Positions 34,175-42,933 of a stretch of 62,162 bases of DNA are shown piece by piece; position 1 is the stretch's first letter; each line of letters starts with the position of its first letter. The notes below the pieces were generated by a model. That model saw only the letters and a list, made by a program, of their open reading frames with translations, searched no databases and was not told where the DNA came from. A program made the translations under genes and the position numbers. The stretch is from Bacteroidales bacterium (lineage in GTDB: Bacteria > Bacteroidota > Bacteroidia > Bacteroidales > UBA10428): assembly GCA_035299085.1 (NCBI GenBank), contig DATGXG010000058.1, positions 1 to 62,162 of the forward strand, given 5' to 3'.

Positions 34175-35425
34175 TTATCGGATTTTAAGGGTAACAACTG
34201 TTATGATGGCCAGAAAAATTCCAATGATCCAGAACCGGGTGACTATCTTGGGCTCTGGATAATTGAGTTTCTGGAAATGATGATGCAGAGGTGACATTCT
34301 CAGGATGCGCCTTCCTTCGCCAAAACGCTTCCGGGTAAACTTAAACCAGGATACCTGGATCACAACCGAAAGGCTTTCGGCAACAAAAACCCCGCAAAGA
34401 ACAGGAATAAGCAGTTCCTTGCGGATAAGGATTGCGTATACAGCAATGATACCCCCGATGGCAAGGCTTCCGGTATCGCCCATGAATACCTGTGCCGGGT
34501 ATGAATTATACCAAAGAAAGCCTACAAGCGCCCCGATGAAGGCGGCGATATACACAACCAGCTCGCCGGTGCGGGGCAGATACATAATATTCAGGTAATC
34601 CGACATGATGATGTTGCCGGACACGTAGGCCAGCAATCCCAGGGTGACGCCTATAATTGCCGAGGTTCCCGCCGCAAGCCCGTCAAGCCCGTCGGTAAGA
34701 TTTGTACCGTTTGAAACAAAGGTTATGATGAAGATGACCGCCAGGATAACCACTATCCATGCATATTTTGGTGCTTTATCCTTCATGAACCAGATCAGCA
34801 TGGCATAATCAAATTCATTATTCTTGAAAAACGGAACGTTAACTTTAGTCGATTTTACTTCCCTGGTTTCGTAAGTGATCACTCCTTTCTCGAAGTCAGC
34901 GCCATTTTCAATGCGGGTTATGGGATGTCCTGCAGTATCCAGCACTCTTTCCCTGGCAACAATGGCATCGCTGAAATGCAGGGTAAGTCCTACAATGATA
35001 CCTGCGATTATCTGCGCAAACACTTTGAACCAGCCACGCAAACCCTGCTTGTTTTTCTTGAATACTTTGATGTAATCATCTACAAATCCCACAAATCCGA
35101 GCCAAATAGTAATGAAAAGCATGAGAAGGATGTACACATTTTTAAGATTTGCAAACAGCAGAACCGGTACAACGGTGGAAAGCAGTATAATCAATCCTCC
35201 CATTGTAGGTGTGCCTTTCTTCTGCATCTGTCCTTCCAGGCCCAGATCACGAATTGTTTCTCCGATCTGGGCTTTCTGCAGTTTTCCGATTATTTTTTTG
35301 CCATAGATTGTCGATATGATCAGCGATGTGATTATAGCCATGGCCGACCTGAAGGAAATGTAATTGAACAGTCCTGCACCCGGCACATCGAGTCTTTCAA
35401 GATAGCTGAACAGGTAGTATAACAT
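34175..35425 (-). CDS. mraY: Phospho-N-acetylmuramoyl-pentapeptide transferase
   Basis: MraY makes lipid I by moving phospho-MurNAc-pentapeptide onto undecaprenyl phosphate in the membrane. The 416-residue protein has about ten helices, the TPTMGGL motif (72-78), the catalytic VDDYIK with Asp116 and Asp117, and later NLTDGLDGLAAG and MGDTGSLAIGG, followed by a final HHHFQKLNYPE motif. Compared with E. coli (about 360 residues) it carries an extra soluble stretch around residues 155-195, a known feature of many Bacteroidota sequences. It lies between murE (four bases) and murD (two bases). Confidence 0.97.
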   Translation of the reverse strand: MLYYLFSYLERLDVPGAGLFNYISFRSAMAIITSLIISTIYGKKIIGKLQKAQIGETIRDLGLEGQMQKKGTPTMGGLIILLSTVVPVLLFANLKNVYILLMLFITIWLGFVGFVDDYIKVFKKNKQGLRGWFKVFAQIIAGIIVGLTLHFSDAIVARERVLDTAGHPITRIENGADFEKGVITYETREVKSTKVNVPFFKNNEFDYAMLIWFMKDKAPKYAWIVVILAVIFIITFVSNGTNLTDGLDGLAAGTSAIIGVTLGLLAYVSGNIIMSDYLNIMYLPRTGELVVYIAAFIGALVGFLWYNSYPAQVFMGDTGSLAIGGIIAVYAILIRKELLIPVLCGVFVAESLSVVIQVSWFKFTRKRFGEGRRILRMSPLHHHFQKLNYPEPKIVTRFWIIGIFLAIITVVTLKIR

Positions 35426-35429
35426 GGCC

Positions 35430-36902
35430 TTACTCTTGTTTTGTTTTTAATCCGAAAATTGATTCTACCTCCTCAAAATCGCTGAAATGATGTTTCACTC
35501 CTTTGATTTCCTGGTAAGTTTCATGGCCCTTGCCCGCAATAAGTATTATGTCGCCCGGATGCGCAAGCATTACAGCCATTTTTATGGCTTCCCTGCGATC
35601 GGGTTGGATAACAGTTTTTGAAAGCATCTCTTTGTCGAGGCCTGCTTTCATATCATTGAGGATATCCAGCGGTTCTTCGTTCCTGGGATTATCAGAAGTG
35701 AGAATCACTTTATCACTCATTTCAGCGGCAACCTTTGCCATAACCGGTCGTTTGGTTTTGTCGCGGTTTCCGCCTGCACCCACAACCGTGATCACCTTTT
35801 CTTCCTTCTTCCTGATCTGTGAAATGGTCCTCAAAACATTCACAATGGCGTCGGGGGTGTGAGCATAATCAATCACTGCGGTGATGCCTTCTTCTGACCG
35901 CAGATATTGAAACCGGCCTTCCACGGTATCCATATTGCTCAGTAAGCGGAGTACCTCTTCCTTGTTCTGGCCAAGTAACATGGCGCAGGCATACACAGCC
36001 AGAAGATTATAAGCATTGAATTCGCCAAGGAATTTGGTCCAGAGTTCCGTATTATCAATCTGCAGCAGCGTACCATTGAAATGACTTTCAATGATCCTGG
36101 CTTTATAATCGGCCATTGAACGCAGCGCATAATAGTACACCGACGATTTTGTGTTCTGTACCATAACCCGGCCATTCTTATCGTCGGCGTTAATCAGCGA
36201 AAAACTACCGGCAGGCATGGTATCGAAAAATATCTTTTTGGCCTTTATATACTCATCAAAGGTTTTATGATAATCGAGATGATCATGTGTTATGTTTGAG
36301 AATATGCCTCCGGTGTATGTAAGGCCGGCCACCCGCTTCTGATGGAGCGAATGTGAGCTTACCTCCATAAATGCGTATTGACAGCCTTCTTCAACCATGT
36401 CGTTCATTATGCGGTTCAGTTGCACGGGATCCGGAGTGGTGTGAGTGGCTTCAACCGTTCTGTCGCCTATGTAATTCCGGATTGTTGTGAAGCATCCTGT
36501 TTTATAACCCAACAAGGTGAATAGCCTGTGAAGCAATGTGATGGTGGTAGTTTTGCCGTTGGTACCTGTAATTCCCACCAGCTTAAGCTTGCATGAGGGA
36601 TTATCGTAAAATGAAGACGCTGCCACCGAAAGAGCTTTTGCAGAATCCGGAACCTGGATAAAGGTGATCTCCGGATTAAGTTTGGCGGGCAGTTGCTCAC
36701 AGATGATCGCCCTGGCACCTGATTCAATGGCCTTTTCTATGTAATCATGACCGTCAGTCTGGCTTCCCTTAACAGCAACAAAAAGGGTATCCCTTTCTGT
36801 TTTCCTGGAATCAAATGTAATCCCGGAAACAGTGATATCCGTTTCACCAAAAAAGCGAAGTACATCAATGTTATTCAAAAGGATGCCCAGGTTCTTATTC
36901 AT
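35430..36902 (-). CDS. murE: UDP-N-acetylmuramoyl-tripeptide synthetase (meso-diaminopimelate type)
   Basis: MurE adds the third residue of the peptidoglycan stem peptide. The 490-residue enzyme has the ATP motif GTNGKTT (113-119), the central NITHDHLDYH motif (203-212), and in the ligase domain DYAHTPDAI and DNPR at 404-407. The DNPR motif marks enzymes that use meso-diaminopimelate rather than L-lysine, so this organism should have DAP-type peptidoglycan. It starts three bases after the ftsI stop and ends four bases before mraY. murF is not in the cluster and must lie elsewhere. Confidence 0.97.
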   Translation of the reverse strand: MNKNLGILLNNIDVLRFFGETDITVSGITFDSRKTERDTLFVAVKGSQTDGHDYIEKAIESGARAIICEQLPAKLNPEITFIQVPDSAKALSVAASSFYDNPSCKLKLVGITGTNGKTTTITLLHRLFTLLGYKTGCFTTIRNYIGDRTVEATHTTPDPVQLNRIMNDMVEEGCQYAFMEVSSHSLHQKRVAGLTYTGGIFSNITHDHLDYHKTFDEYIKAKKIFFDTMPAGSFSLINADDKNGRVMVQNTKSSVYYYALRSMADYKARIIESHFNGTLLQIDNTELWTKFLGEFNAYNLLAVYACAMLLGQNKEEVLRLLSNMDTVEGRFQYLRSEEGITAVIDYAHTPDAIVNVLRTISQIRKKEEKVITVVGAGGNRDKTKRPVMAKVAAEMSDKVILTSDNPRNEEPLDILNDMKAGLDKEMLSKTVIQPDRREAIKMAVMLAHPGDIILIAGKGHETYQEIKGVKHHFSDFEEVESIFGLKTKQE

Positions 36903-36905
36903 TGT

Positions 36906-39026
36906 TCAGATTCTTGTCATTTCCAATACAATTTGTTCCCCTTTGATGATGCGTGTTCCGGGGGAAATCGACTGACTTCTTACGCTTCCGCGACCAAGCA
37001 GACGAACATGTAATCCTGCATTTTCAAGCAGGTAAACAGCATCTTTGGCTCCCATCGAAACCACATTGGGAACCAATCCATCTATCACGCTGTGTCTTGT
37101 AAATACGACCGACTCGGGCTTTTTCTCCGTATTTACCCAATCGGTCTTTATCCTGTCGTTTTCAACCGGAATGTCAAGTTCACGAACTACCGAACGCAAT
37201 TCTTTCCTGTTTCCTGTTTTTGTATAGGGAACATCTAAGGAGTCAGCGCTGGCAACCATCGGATGCATCGCAACAGAAGTTGCATACACTTTCTTCGCGA
37301 TTTCAAGAAACACCGGCCCGGCAACCATATTGCCGTAGTAGACGTTTTTTGAGGGCGAATTCACAACAACAATGCATGAGTACATCGGATCATCTGCCGG
37401 AAAATAGCCCACAAACGAAGCCTGGTAACTCACCTCAGAACTTGATTTATAACCGTATTTTTTATTATAAATCTGGTTTGTCCCAGTTTTTCCTGCGATT
37501 TTTATCTGCGGGTTTTTAAGGTTTTTGGCCGTACCTGATTCCACTACACCTTCGAGAACTTTTTTGACTTTCTTAAGTGTCGATCTCGAACAAACGGATG
37601 ATTCAAGTACCTCTGTGTCGAAACGTCTTACAAGTTTGCCATGGTAACGGATTTCCTTCACAAATTTCGGTTTTACCATTTTACCGTTATTGGCAATGGC
37701 ATTATAGAATGTAAGCGTTTGCAGAGGTGTAATCCTGAGTTCGTAACCGTGAGCGATCATTGCAAGTGAAATGCCCGACCAGAGCTTGTCGCCCGGGTAA
37801 CGGATCTGCGGCTGTCCTTCACCTTTGATTTCAATTCCCAGCTTTTCATTCAGTCGCATGGCATAGAGCCTGTCAATAAATTTGCCCGGGTTCTGCTTAT
37901 AGGCTCCTGTAATGATCTTAGCCATACCCACGTTTGAGCTCTTCTCGAATACCTGTTCCACTGAAATTTTGCCATACCCGCCATTCTCGTGATTATCGTC
38001 ACGGATGATTTTATCATAATATTTGAACGTACCATCACCGGTGTCAATGGTGTCTTCAAGACTTACAACGCCGTCTTCAAGGGCTGCGATCAGGGCAGGC
38101 AGTTTGAAAGTGGAACCCGGATCCACACTTTCGCTTATAGCATAATTCTGAACTTCTCCATAGTAACCGTCTTCATTGAGGCCCAGGTTTACCATGGCTT
38201 TAATTTCACCGGTTTTCACCTCCATTACAACTGCAGTTCCATAACGGGCTCCCTGTGCCATAAGCTGCTCAAGGAGGGCATTTTGGGCCACATCCTGAAG
38301 GTTCACATCGATAGTTGTAATGATATCGCGTCCATCCTTAGGTTCAATCTCATTCCTGTCGTTCATCGGCATCCACACATTACCCGCAAGCCGCTGCATC
38401 AGCCTCACACCCTGTGTGCCTGCTAACTGATCGTTGTAAGCTCCTTCAATACCCACTACATTGCCGTTTATATCTTTTGAAGTATAACCGATCAGTCGTG
38501 CAGCCAGGTTCTGATGAGGTCTTATCCGCCGGTTCTCCTGCATATAAACAAGACCTCCCTTATATCTTCCAAGCCTGAAAACAGGAAAATTCTTTATCTG
38601 TTTTAACTGAATATAATTGACACTGCTTTTTATGAGGTAATAGCGCTTTTTCTGCTGACGGGCATTGATGAGCGCTCTTTTGTATTCCGACTTTGGCTTA
38701 TCGCCGAATAGTTTTGAAAGGCAAAGCGCCAGCGAATCCACGTTTTTATAGAAATACCTGTCAGTCAGATTCTCACAACCCGCATCAAAGCGCACTTCGT
38801 AATACGGTACAGAGCATGCCAGCAACCGGCCGTCGGAAGCATATATGCTTCCACGGTCAGCTTCAATATTCATTGTTTTAAGTGCAAAGTCGTTTGCCTT
38901 TCCCATCCACATATCCTTTTGAAAGAACTGCAGGTACAGAACGCGTCCTATTATAACAAGGCCTGCGATCAGGAAAAGCAGATACACGATTGCCACTCTC
39001 AACAATATTTCTTTCTTAACCGACAT
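36906..39026 (-). CDS. ftsI: Septal penicillin-binding transpeptidase FtsI with C-terminal PASTA domain
   Basis: This class B PBP cross-links septal peptidoglycan. The 706-residue protein has a membrane anchor (about 8-29), a PBP dimerisation domain (about 45-215) and the transpeptidase domain with the active-site motifs STFK (305-308, catalytic Ser305), SSN (363-365) and KTGT (513-516). A single PASTA-like repeat forms the C-terminus (about 645-706: LVPNVVSMGAKDAVYLLENA and onward). Typical FtsI of E. coli lacks PASTA, but it is common in Bacteroidota. The gene sits between the ftsL-like gene and murE with one- and three-base gaps. Confidence 0.96.
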   Translation of the reverse strand: MSVKKEILLRVAIVYLLFLIAGLVIIGRVLYLQFFQKDMWMGKANDFALKTMNIEADRGSIYASDGRLLACSVPYYEVRFDAGCENLTDRYFYKNVDSLALCLSKLFGDKPKSEYKRALINARQQKKRYYLIKSSVNYIQLKQIKNFPVFRLGRYKGGLVYMQENRRIRPHQNLAARLIGYTSKDINGNVVGIEGAYNDQLAGTQGVRLMQRLAGNVWMPMNDRNEIEPKDGRDIITTIDVNLQDVAQNALLEQLMAQGARYGTAVVMEVKTGEIKAMVNLGLNEDGYYGEVQNYAISESVDPGSTFKLPALIAALEDGVVSLEDTIDTGDGTFKYYDKIIRDDNHENGGYGKISVEQVFEKSSNVGMAKIITGAYKQNPGKFIDRLYAMRLNEKLGIEIKGEGQPQIRYPGDKLWSGISLAMIAHGYELRITPLQTLTFYNAIANNGKMVKPKFVKEIRYHGKLVRRFDTEVLESSVCSRSTLKKVKKVLEGVVESGTAKNLKNPQIKIAGKTGTNQIYNKKYGYKSSSEVSYQASFVGYFPADDPMYSCIVVVNSPSKNVYYGNMVAGPVFLEIAKKVYATSVAMHPMVASADSLDVPYTKTGNRKELRSVVRELDIPVENDRIKTDWVNTEKKPESVVFTRHSVIDGLVPNVVSMGAKDAVYLLENAGLHVRLLGRGSVRSQSISPGTRIIKGEQIVLEMTRI

Positions 39027-39027
39027 A

Positions 39028-39492
39028 TTATCTCTTCAGCTTTTTGGGAGGTTCCATCGATTCTTTTAAACCCAGTCCCTTCGACTGCACCAGTGCCGAC
39101 ACCTGTGAAGGACGGCTTATATTCATTAATTCAGAAGTGGTTGTAATTTGTTCCGAACGCAAATTATCCACTTCCACTTTGAGTTCATCAATCTGTCTCA
39201 CCATCCGTTCGGCATGAAACCGGTTGGCTATATACAGTATGCCCAGGAATGTTAGGAAAAGCACGTAAGGCAATTGCCTGATCATGTTTTCGCGCACAAG
39301 GAATGTCCCGTCAATGATTTCTTTAACCCTTACCTTTTTTCTTTTCGGTTCGGGCGGAGCTTCTTTTTCCGCTTTATCAGCCGGGGCCGTCGAAGTGAAT
39401 TCATCCTGGGAACCTTCTGTTTCATTCGGCTCAGGCAGAAAATCCGATTCGTAGGTTAATTCAATATCGTTATTGTTCCTTTTCATACTCAT
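39028..39492 (-). CDS. ftsL: FtsL-like divisome protein
   Basis: The 154-residue protein is a bitopic membrane protein: a long, acidic then Lys-rich cytoplasmic N-terminus (1-70), one helix (about 73-90) and a short periplasmic heptad-like stretch (about 92-125). The sequence is too divergent for a strong family match, but size, topology and position between rsmH and ftsI identify it as the FtsL equivalent, which activates the FtsWI polymerase together with FtsQ/FtsB. It overlaps rsmH by four bases and ends one base before ftsI. The cytoplasmic tail is longer than in E. coli FtsL. Confidence 0.85.
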   Translation of the reverse strand: MSMKRNNNDIELTYESDFLPEPNETEGSQDEFTSTAPADKAEKEAPPEPKRKKVRVKEIIDGTFLVRENMIRQLPYVLFLTFLGILYIANRFHAERMVRQIDELKVEVDNLRSEQITTTSELMNISRPSQVSALVQSKGLGLKESMEPPKKLKR

Positions 39493-40388
39493 TTCTTTTC
39501 AGCAATCCTTAACCGGGCGCTTCTTGCCCTTGAATTGCTTAGTATCTCAGCTTCAGTGGGTACAACAGGTTTCCGGGTAACAGCCGTAAATGGCTCTGAC
39601 TTATTTCCGAATAAATCTTTTTCAGGCTCTTCTTTTGTATTTCCCCACCTCATGAAATTCTTTACCAGCCGGTCTTCAAGAGAATGATAACTGATAACAA
39701 CAAGCCGGCCTTTTGGGTTTAGTAATTCTGCAGCACCGCTGAGCATTTCCTCAAGGCTTTGAAGCTCCTGGTTTACCTCAATACGGATAGCCTGGAAAAG
39801 TTTCGACAGGAACTGGTTCTCGGTTTGCCGGGGAATTACAGGACTAATCACATCAATGAGCTGGTTTACAGACATGATTCGTTGCTTTGCTCTTGCATGC
39901 ACAAGCATGGATGCAATTTTCCGTGCCTGGAACAATTCTCCGAATTCACGGAAAATCGAAACAAGAGCAGATTCCTCATACTCATTTATCACAATTTCTG
40001 CCGTAAGCCTGCTGTTCCGGTTCATCCTCATATCGAGCGAAGCATCACTCCGATAAGTAAAGCCTCTTTCAGCCGAATTGAAATGATGAGACGAAACACC
40101 CAGATCAGCGAGTAATCCGTCGATATGTTCCACACCGTAATACCTCATGTAATTACGGATGAACCTGAAGTTTCCCTGAATGAAAGTGAATCCGGCATGC
40201 GTTGGAATATTACCGGCCGCATCTTCATCCTGGTCAAAAGCAAATAATCTGCCTGTATCGAGTTTTTTTAGTATTTCAGACGAGTGTCCTCCGCCACCAA
40301 AAGTGACGTCTACATAGGTGCCCGACGGGCTGATGTTCAGACCGTCAACACTTTCTTTTAACAGAACCGGTATGTGATATCCATTCAT
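39489..40388 (-). CDS. rsmH: 16S rRNA (cytosine1402-N4)-methyltransferase
   Basis: RsmH (MraW) methylates C1402 of 16S rRNA in the ribosomal P site region. The 299-residue protein begins MNGYHIPVLLKESVD and has the SAM-binding VDVTFGGGGHS (26-36), FAFDQDEDA, LLADLGVSSHHF and the late VISYHSLEDRLVKNF motif, all typical for the family. It overlaps mraZ upstream and the ftsL-like gene downstream by four bases each, so it is coupled to both, as in most bacteria. Confidence 0.97.
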   Translation of the reverse strand: MNGYHIPVLLKESVDGLNISPSGTYVDVTFGGGGHSSEILKKLDTGRLFAFDQDEDAAGNIPTHAGFTFIQGNFRFIRNYMRYYGVEHIDGLLADLGVSSHHFNSAERGFTYRSDASLDMRMNRNSRLTAEIVINEYEESALVSIFREFGELFQARKIASMLVHARAKQRIMSVNQLIDVISPVIPRQTENQFLSKLFQAIRIEVNQELQSLEEMLSGAAELLNPKGRLVVISYHSLEDRLVKNFMRWGNTKEEPEKDLFGNKSEPFTAVTRKPVVPTEAEILSNSRARSARLRIAEKK

Positions 40389-40873
40389 TCACCCGGGTTG
40401 TTTTTTGGAGAGGGTTCGTCCTTCCTGATGTTTCCCATAATCTTTTCAGCCAGTTTTGCAAAATCCTCATCTCCGCCCTGAACCGATTCATAGCCGTCAG
40501 CAGGCCATATTTCAATTTTTCCCAATTGTCCGGCCAGCACAATATCTTTGCCTGCTCCAATTTCATCCAGCAGGCGTTTGGGGATCAGCAGGCGGTTACT
40601 GGCATCCAGAACCACTTCGGCTGTACCTTTGAAAAAACCACGAAGGAATGTATTGTGTTCCCTGTTGTAGGGATTAGTATTCTGGCGTAAGATCTCATTC
40701 TGGCGTTCCCACTCATTCATGGGAAACAGGACAAGGCAGGATTCAAAAATATCCTTCTTAACGACGAATCTTTCCTGCATGCTGCCGGCCATCTGCTTTA
40801 TAAAAGCAGATGGCAGCAATACCCGGCCTTTATCGTCGAGTTTGCAGGTGTAATCGCCTATGAAGGTTACCAT
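40385..40873 (-). CDS. mraZ: Transcriptional regulator MraZ
   Basis: MraZ is the DNA-binding regulator at the head of dcw clusters and binds TGGG repeats in its own promoter. The 162-residue protein has two SpoVT/AbrB-like half-domains with the conserved D-x3-R motif: DDKGR (D13-R17) followed by VLLPSAF, and LDASNRLLIPKRLL (D90-R94). It starts with ATG at 40871-40873 and overlaps rsmH by four bases. A four-fold operator lies 42-77 bases upstream (40915-40950), which strongly supports autoregulation of the whole cluster. Confidence 0.96.
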   Translation of the reverse strand: MVTFIGDYTCKLDDKGRVLLPSAFIKQMAGSMQERFVVKKDIFESCLVLFPMNEWERQNEILRQNTNPYNREHNTFLRGFFKGTAEVVLDASNRLLIPKRLLDEIGAGKDIVLAGQLGKIEIWPADGYESVQGGDEDFAKLAEKIMGNIRKDEPSPKNNPGE

Positions 40874-40914
40874 GACTGGCTTTTGTGTTTGGATTGTAAA
40901 AATAATATATTTAT

Positions 40915-40950
40915 TCCCACTTTATTCCACTATAACCCATTTTTTCCCAC
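40915..40950 (-). promoter_or_regulatory. MraZ operator: four TGGG-type repeats at 10-base period
   Basis: On the minus strand the sequence reads TGGGA, TGGGT, TGGAA, TGGGA at 40949-40945, 40939-40935, 40929-40925 and 40919-40915, each exactly 10 bases apart (5-base boxes, 5-base spacers). This is the documented MraZ box pattern (TGGGN-N5 repeats), with one divergent box. It lies in the divergent region between mraZ and the acyltransferase gene and could affect both. Confidence 0.85.
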
Positions 40951-40997
40951 TTTGTTAATAACTTTTTAGCTCTGATGTTTATTGCGCCTCTTTTTTA

Positions 40998-41005
40998 TAT
41001 TTTTG
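40998..41005 (+). promoter_or_regulatory. -7-like box for the acyltransferase gene
   Basis: TATTTTTG fits TAnnTTTG and lies 23 bases before the ATG at 41029. It would be inside the coding region if the upstream ATG at 40975 were used, which is one reason to prefer the downstream start. No clear -33 element is visible. Confidence 0.3.
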
Positions 41006-41028
41006 AAACTGTATTATTTCAGTTTGAT

Positions 41029-41880
41029 ATGGAAGCAGATAAGGCTACTACTCCAGTCCATGCAGTGAATGTGAGGAAGGTTTTTCACGATAAAAATGCC
41101 AGGCTTGCCGGCATGTTGCCCGGGTTCCTTTACAGTTACCTCGAAAGGGTCATTCACCAGGATGGTATCAACCGGTTCCTGGCAGAAAGCGGGCATAAGT
41201 ACGGTCATGAATTTGCAAAAGCCATAATCAGCGCGTTTAAGGTAACTGTAGAAGTAAAAGGATTGGAAAACCTGGCCGATGACAAACGGTATATTTTTGC
41301 TTCAAATCATCCGCTTGGCGGATTCGACGGCGTGTTACTGATGGATATTCTGAATAACCGGTACAAAGAGGCAAGGATTCTTGCCAATGACATCCTGATG
41401 AATATTAAGAATCTCATCCCGCTGTTCATTCCCATCAATAAGCATGGAAAACAGGCAACTGAATCTGCCGATATGTTGCACCAGTCGTACCTTTCTGACA
41501 TGCAAATCATTACTTTTCCGGCCGGACTGGTTTCCAGGAAAATTCACGGCAGGGTGATGGACCTTGAATGGAAGAAGAATTTTATTTCGAAAGCGGTTCA
41601 ATATCAACGGGACATTGTGCCGGTTCACTGCACCGGAAGAAATTCAAATTTCTTTTATAACCTGGCTAACCTCAGGAAAAAGCTGGGAATCAAGGCCAAT
41701 ATTGAAATGCTTTACCTGGTCGACGAAACCTTCAGGCACACCGGTGAGCATGTGGTTGTCACGTTTGGCAGGCCGATTCCTTATACAATCTTTGACCGTT
41801 CACGCACTCCCGCACAATGGGCGAAGTATGTAAAAGAACAGGCGTATGGACTGGCGGGGATTACGGATGTGCCGGTTTAG
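41029..41880 (+). CDS. PlsC-like acyltransferase
   Basis: The 283-residue protein (ATG at 41029; an upstream in-frame ATG at 40975 would add 18 residues, and a promoter-like box lies in that stretch) resembles the lysophospholipid acyltransferase superfamily. The acyl-transfer motif is SNHPLGGFD, with His94 and Asp100. The spacing is H-x5-D rather than the usual H-x4-D, as I recall for Bacteroidota proteins linked to glycine or ornithine lipids. Further motifs are FIPINKHG and ITFPAGLVSRK (the Glu-rich PEG loop is replaced by PAGL). The product may be a phospholipid or an amino-acid lipid; this is not resolved. It is divergent from mraZ. Confidence 0.78.
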   Translation: MEADKATTPVHAVNVRKVFHDKNARLAGMLPGFLYSYLERVIHQDGINRFLAESGHKYGHEFAKAIISAFKVTVEVKGLENLADDKRYIFASNHPLGGFDGVLLMDILNNRYKEARILANDILMNIKNLIPLFIPINKHGKQATESADMLHQSYLSDMQIITFPAGLVSRKIHGRVMDLEWKKNFISKAVQYQRDIVPVHCTGRNSNFFYNLANLRKKLGIKANIEMLYLVDETFRHTGEHVVVTFGRPIPYTIFDRSRTPAQWAKYVKEQAYGLAGITDVPV

Positions 41881-41898
41881 AAAATCTTCTTAAATCAT

Positions 41899-41962
41899 AA
41901 ATCGGTGTTCGATGTTCGATGTTATTCATGTAAAATGAATATCGAACAAGGAACACCGATTT
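41899..41962. terminator. Long bidirectional hairpin with TCGGTGTTC repeats
   Basis: AAATCGGTGTTCGATGTTCG and the following AT (41899-41920) pair with the arm at 41941-41962 over 22 positions with two mismatches, and the interior ATTCAT/ATGAAT can extend the stem. It separates the convergent acyltransferase and FKBP genes, so it probably terminates both. The arms contain the same TCGGTGTTC word as the arrays at 21371 and 25389. Confidence 0.8.
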
Positions 41963-41982
41963 ACGAATATCGAAGTTGTCTT

Positions 41983-42711
41983 CTATTCCCCCACCTTCAG
42001 CAACTCCACATCAAAAATCAGCACGCTGTTTGCAGGGATTGTGCGCATGGGTTTATCACCATAGGCTAGCGTGGGAGGGAGGTACAACACCCAAACGGCG
42101 CCAGGTTTCATCATTTTCAAAGCCTCAGTCCAGCCCGGAATTACACGGTTCACAGGAAACTGTGCAGGTTCTCCGCGTTCCCTTGAACTGTCAAACACCG
42201 TTCCGTCGATCAGTTTTCCCGTATAATGCACGGTTACCACACTCGTATCGGCCGGCGGATTGCCTGAACCTTCCTTTATTATTTTATACTGTAGTCCTGA
42301 CTGGGTTGTAATTATACTGTCTTTTTTTGAATTATTCAGCAGAAATTCTTCGCCTTTCTTTAGGGTTTCCTGCGCCTGTAATTCGGAGAGATGCTGAACA
42401 TATGCATCAAGAAAACTATTGGCCTCTTCAACACTGATCAGAGGGGTATTTGAATGAATAGCATCTTCAACCGCCTTCACAAACACCTCATCATGAAGAG
42501 CATTAATGCCGGCATTCTTAATAGTGGTTCCCAGCACTATTCCAAGACCGTATGATATTGTATCAAGCTGGTTTGTCAGTGCATTTGTCTGAACCGCCGG
42601 TTGGGTCACTTCTGCCTTTTTCTTCTGTTTCTTTGACTTTTTAGGATTATCCTGGGAAAATGCAGGAGTTACCAGAATCGCCGATAATAATAGGATTAGC
42701 AATGATTTCAT
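41983..42711 (-). CDS. FKBP-type peptidyl-prolyl cis-trans isomerase, exported
   Basis: The 242-residue protein has a signal peptide (1-19, ending AFSQ), a Lys-rich stretch (24-32) and two FKBP parts: the N-terminal helical dimerisation domain (about 45-125) and the C-terminal FKBP domain with VTVHYTGKLIDGTVFDSS, GWTEALKMMKPGA and YLPPTLAYGD. This is the FkpA/Mip layout: a periplasmic chaperone-isomerase acting on prolyl bonds. Aromatic and Asp residues of the FKBP pocket (Y, F/D of VFDSS, W of GWTEAL) are kept. A good promoter match lies upstream at 42749-42779, and a shared hairpin follows the gene. Confidence 0.93.
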   Translation of the reverse strand: MKSLLILLLSAILVTPAFSQDNPKKSKKQKKKAEVTQPAVQTNALTNQLDTISYGLGIVLGTTIKNAGINALHDEVFVKAVEDAIHSNTPLISVEEANSFLDAYVQHLSELQAQETLKKGEEFLLNNSKKDSIITTQSGLQYKIIKEGSGNPPADTSVVTVHYTGKLIDGTVFDSSRERGEPAQFPVNRVIPGWTEALKMMKPGAVWVLYLPPTLAYGDKPMRTIPANSVLIFDVELLKVGE

Positions 42712-42748
42712 ATTATGTTGTTGATTAAATGTTTGAATATTTGGTTTC

Positions 42749-42779
42749 CAAAAGTACCATTATGCATTAACAAATCCAA
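42749..42779 (-). promoter_or_regulatory. Promoter candidate for the FKBP gene
   Basis: On the minus strand TTG (42779-42777) is followed after 20 bases by TACTTTTG (42756-42749), a full match to the Bacteroidota TTG-N(19-21)-TAnnTTTG pattern. The predicted leader is about 30 bases before the ATG at 42711. Confidence 0.55.
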
Positions 42780-42933
42780 CCTGCCCTCATTGTATATTCT
42801 TTCGCAATTTTTTCGATTTTTGGTTGAACCGGTTGTTCATCAGGGGTGTACTGAATTGTGAAAAAATATTAAAAGAATGAAAATCCGGAGGTTTGGACAG
42901 AAATACAAGCGGACAATTGTATAATTTTATTTG

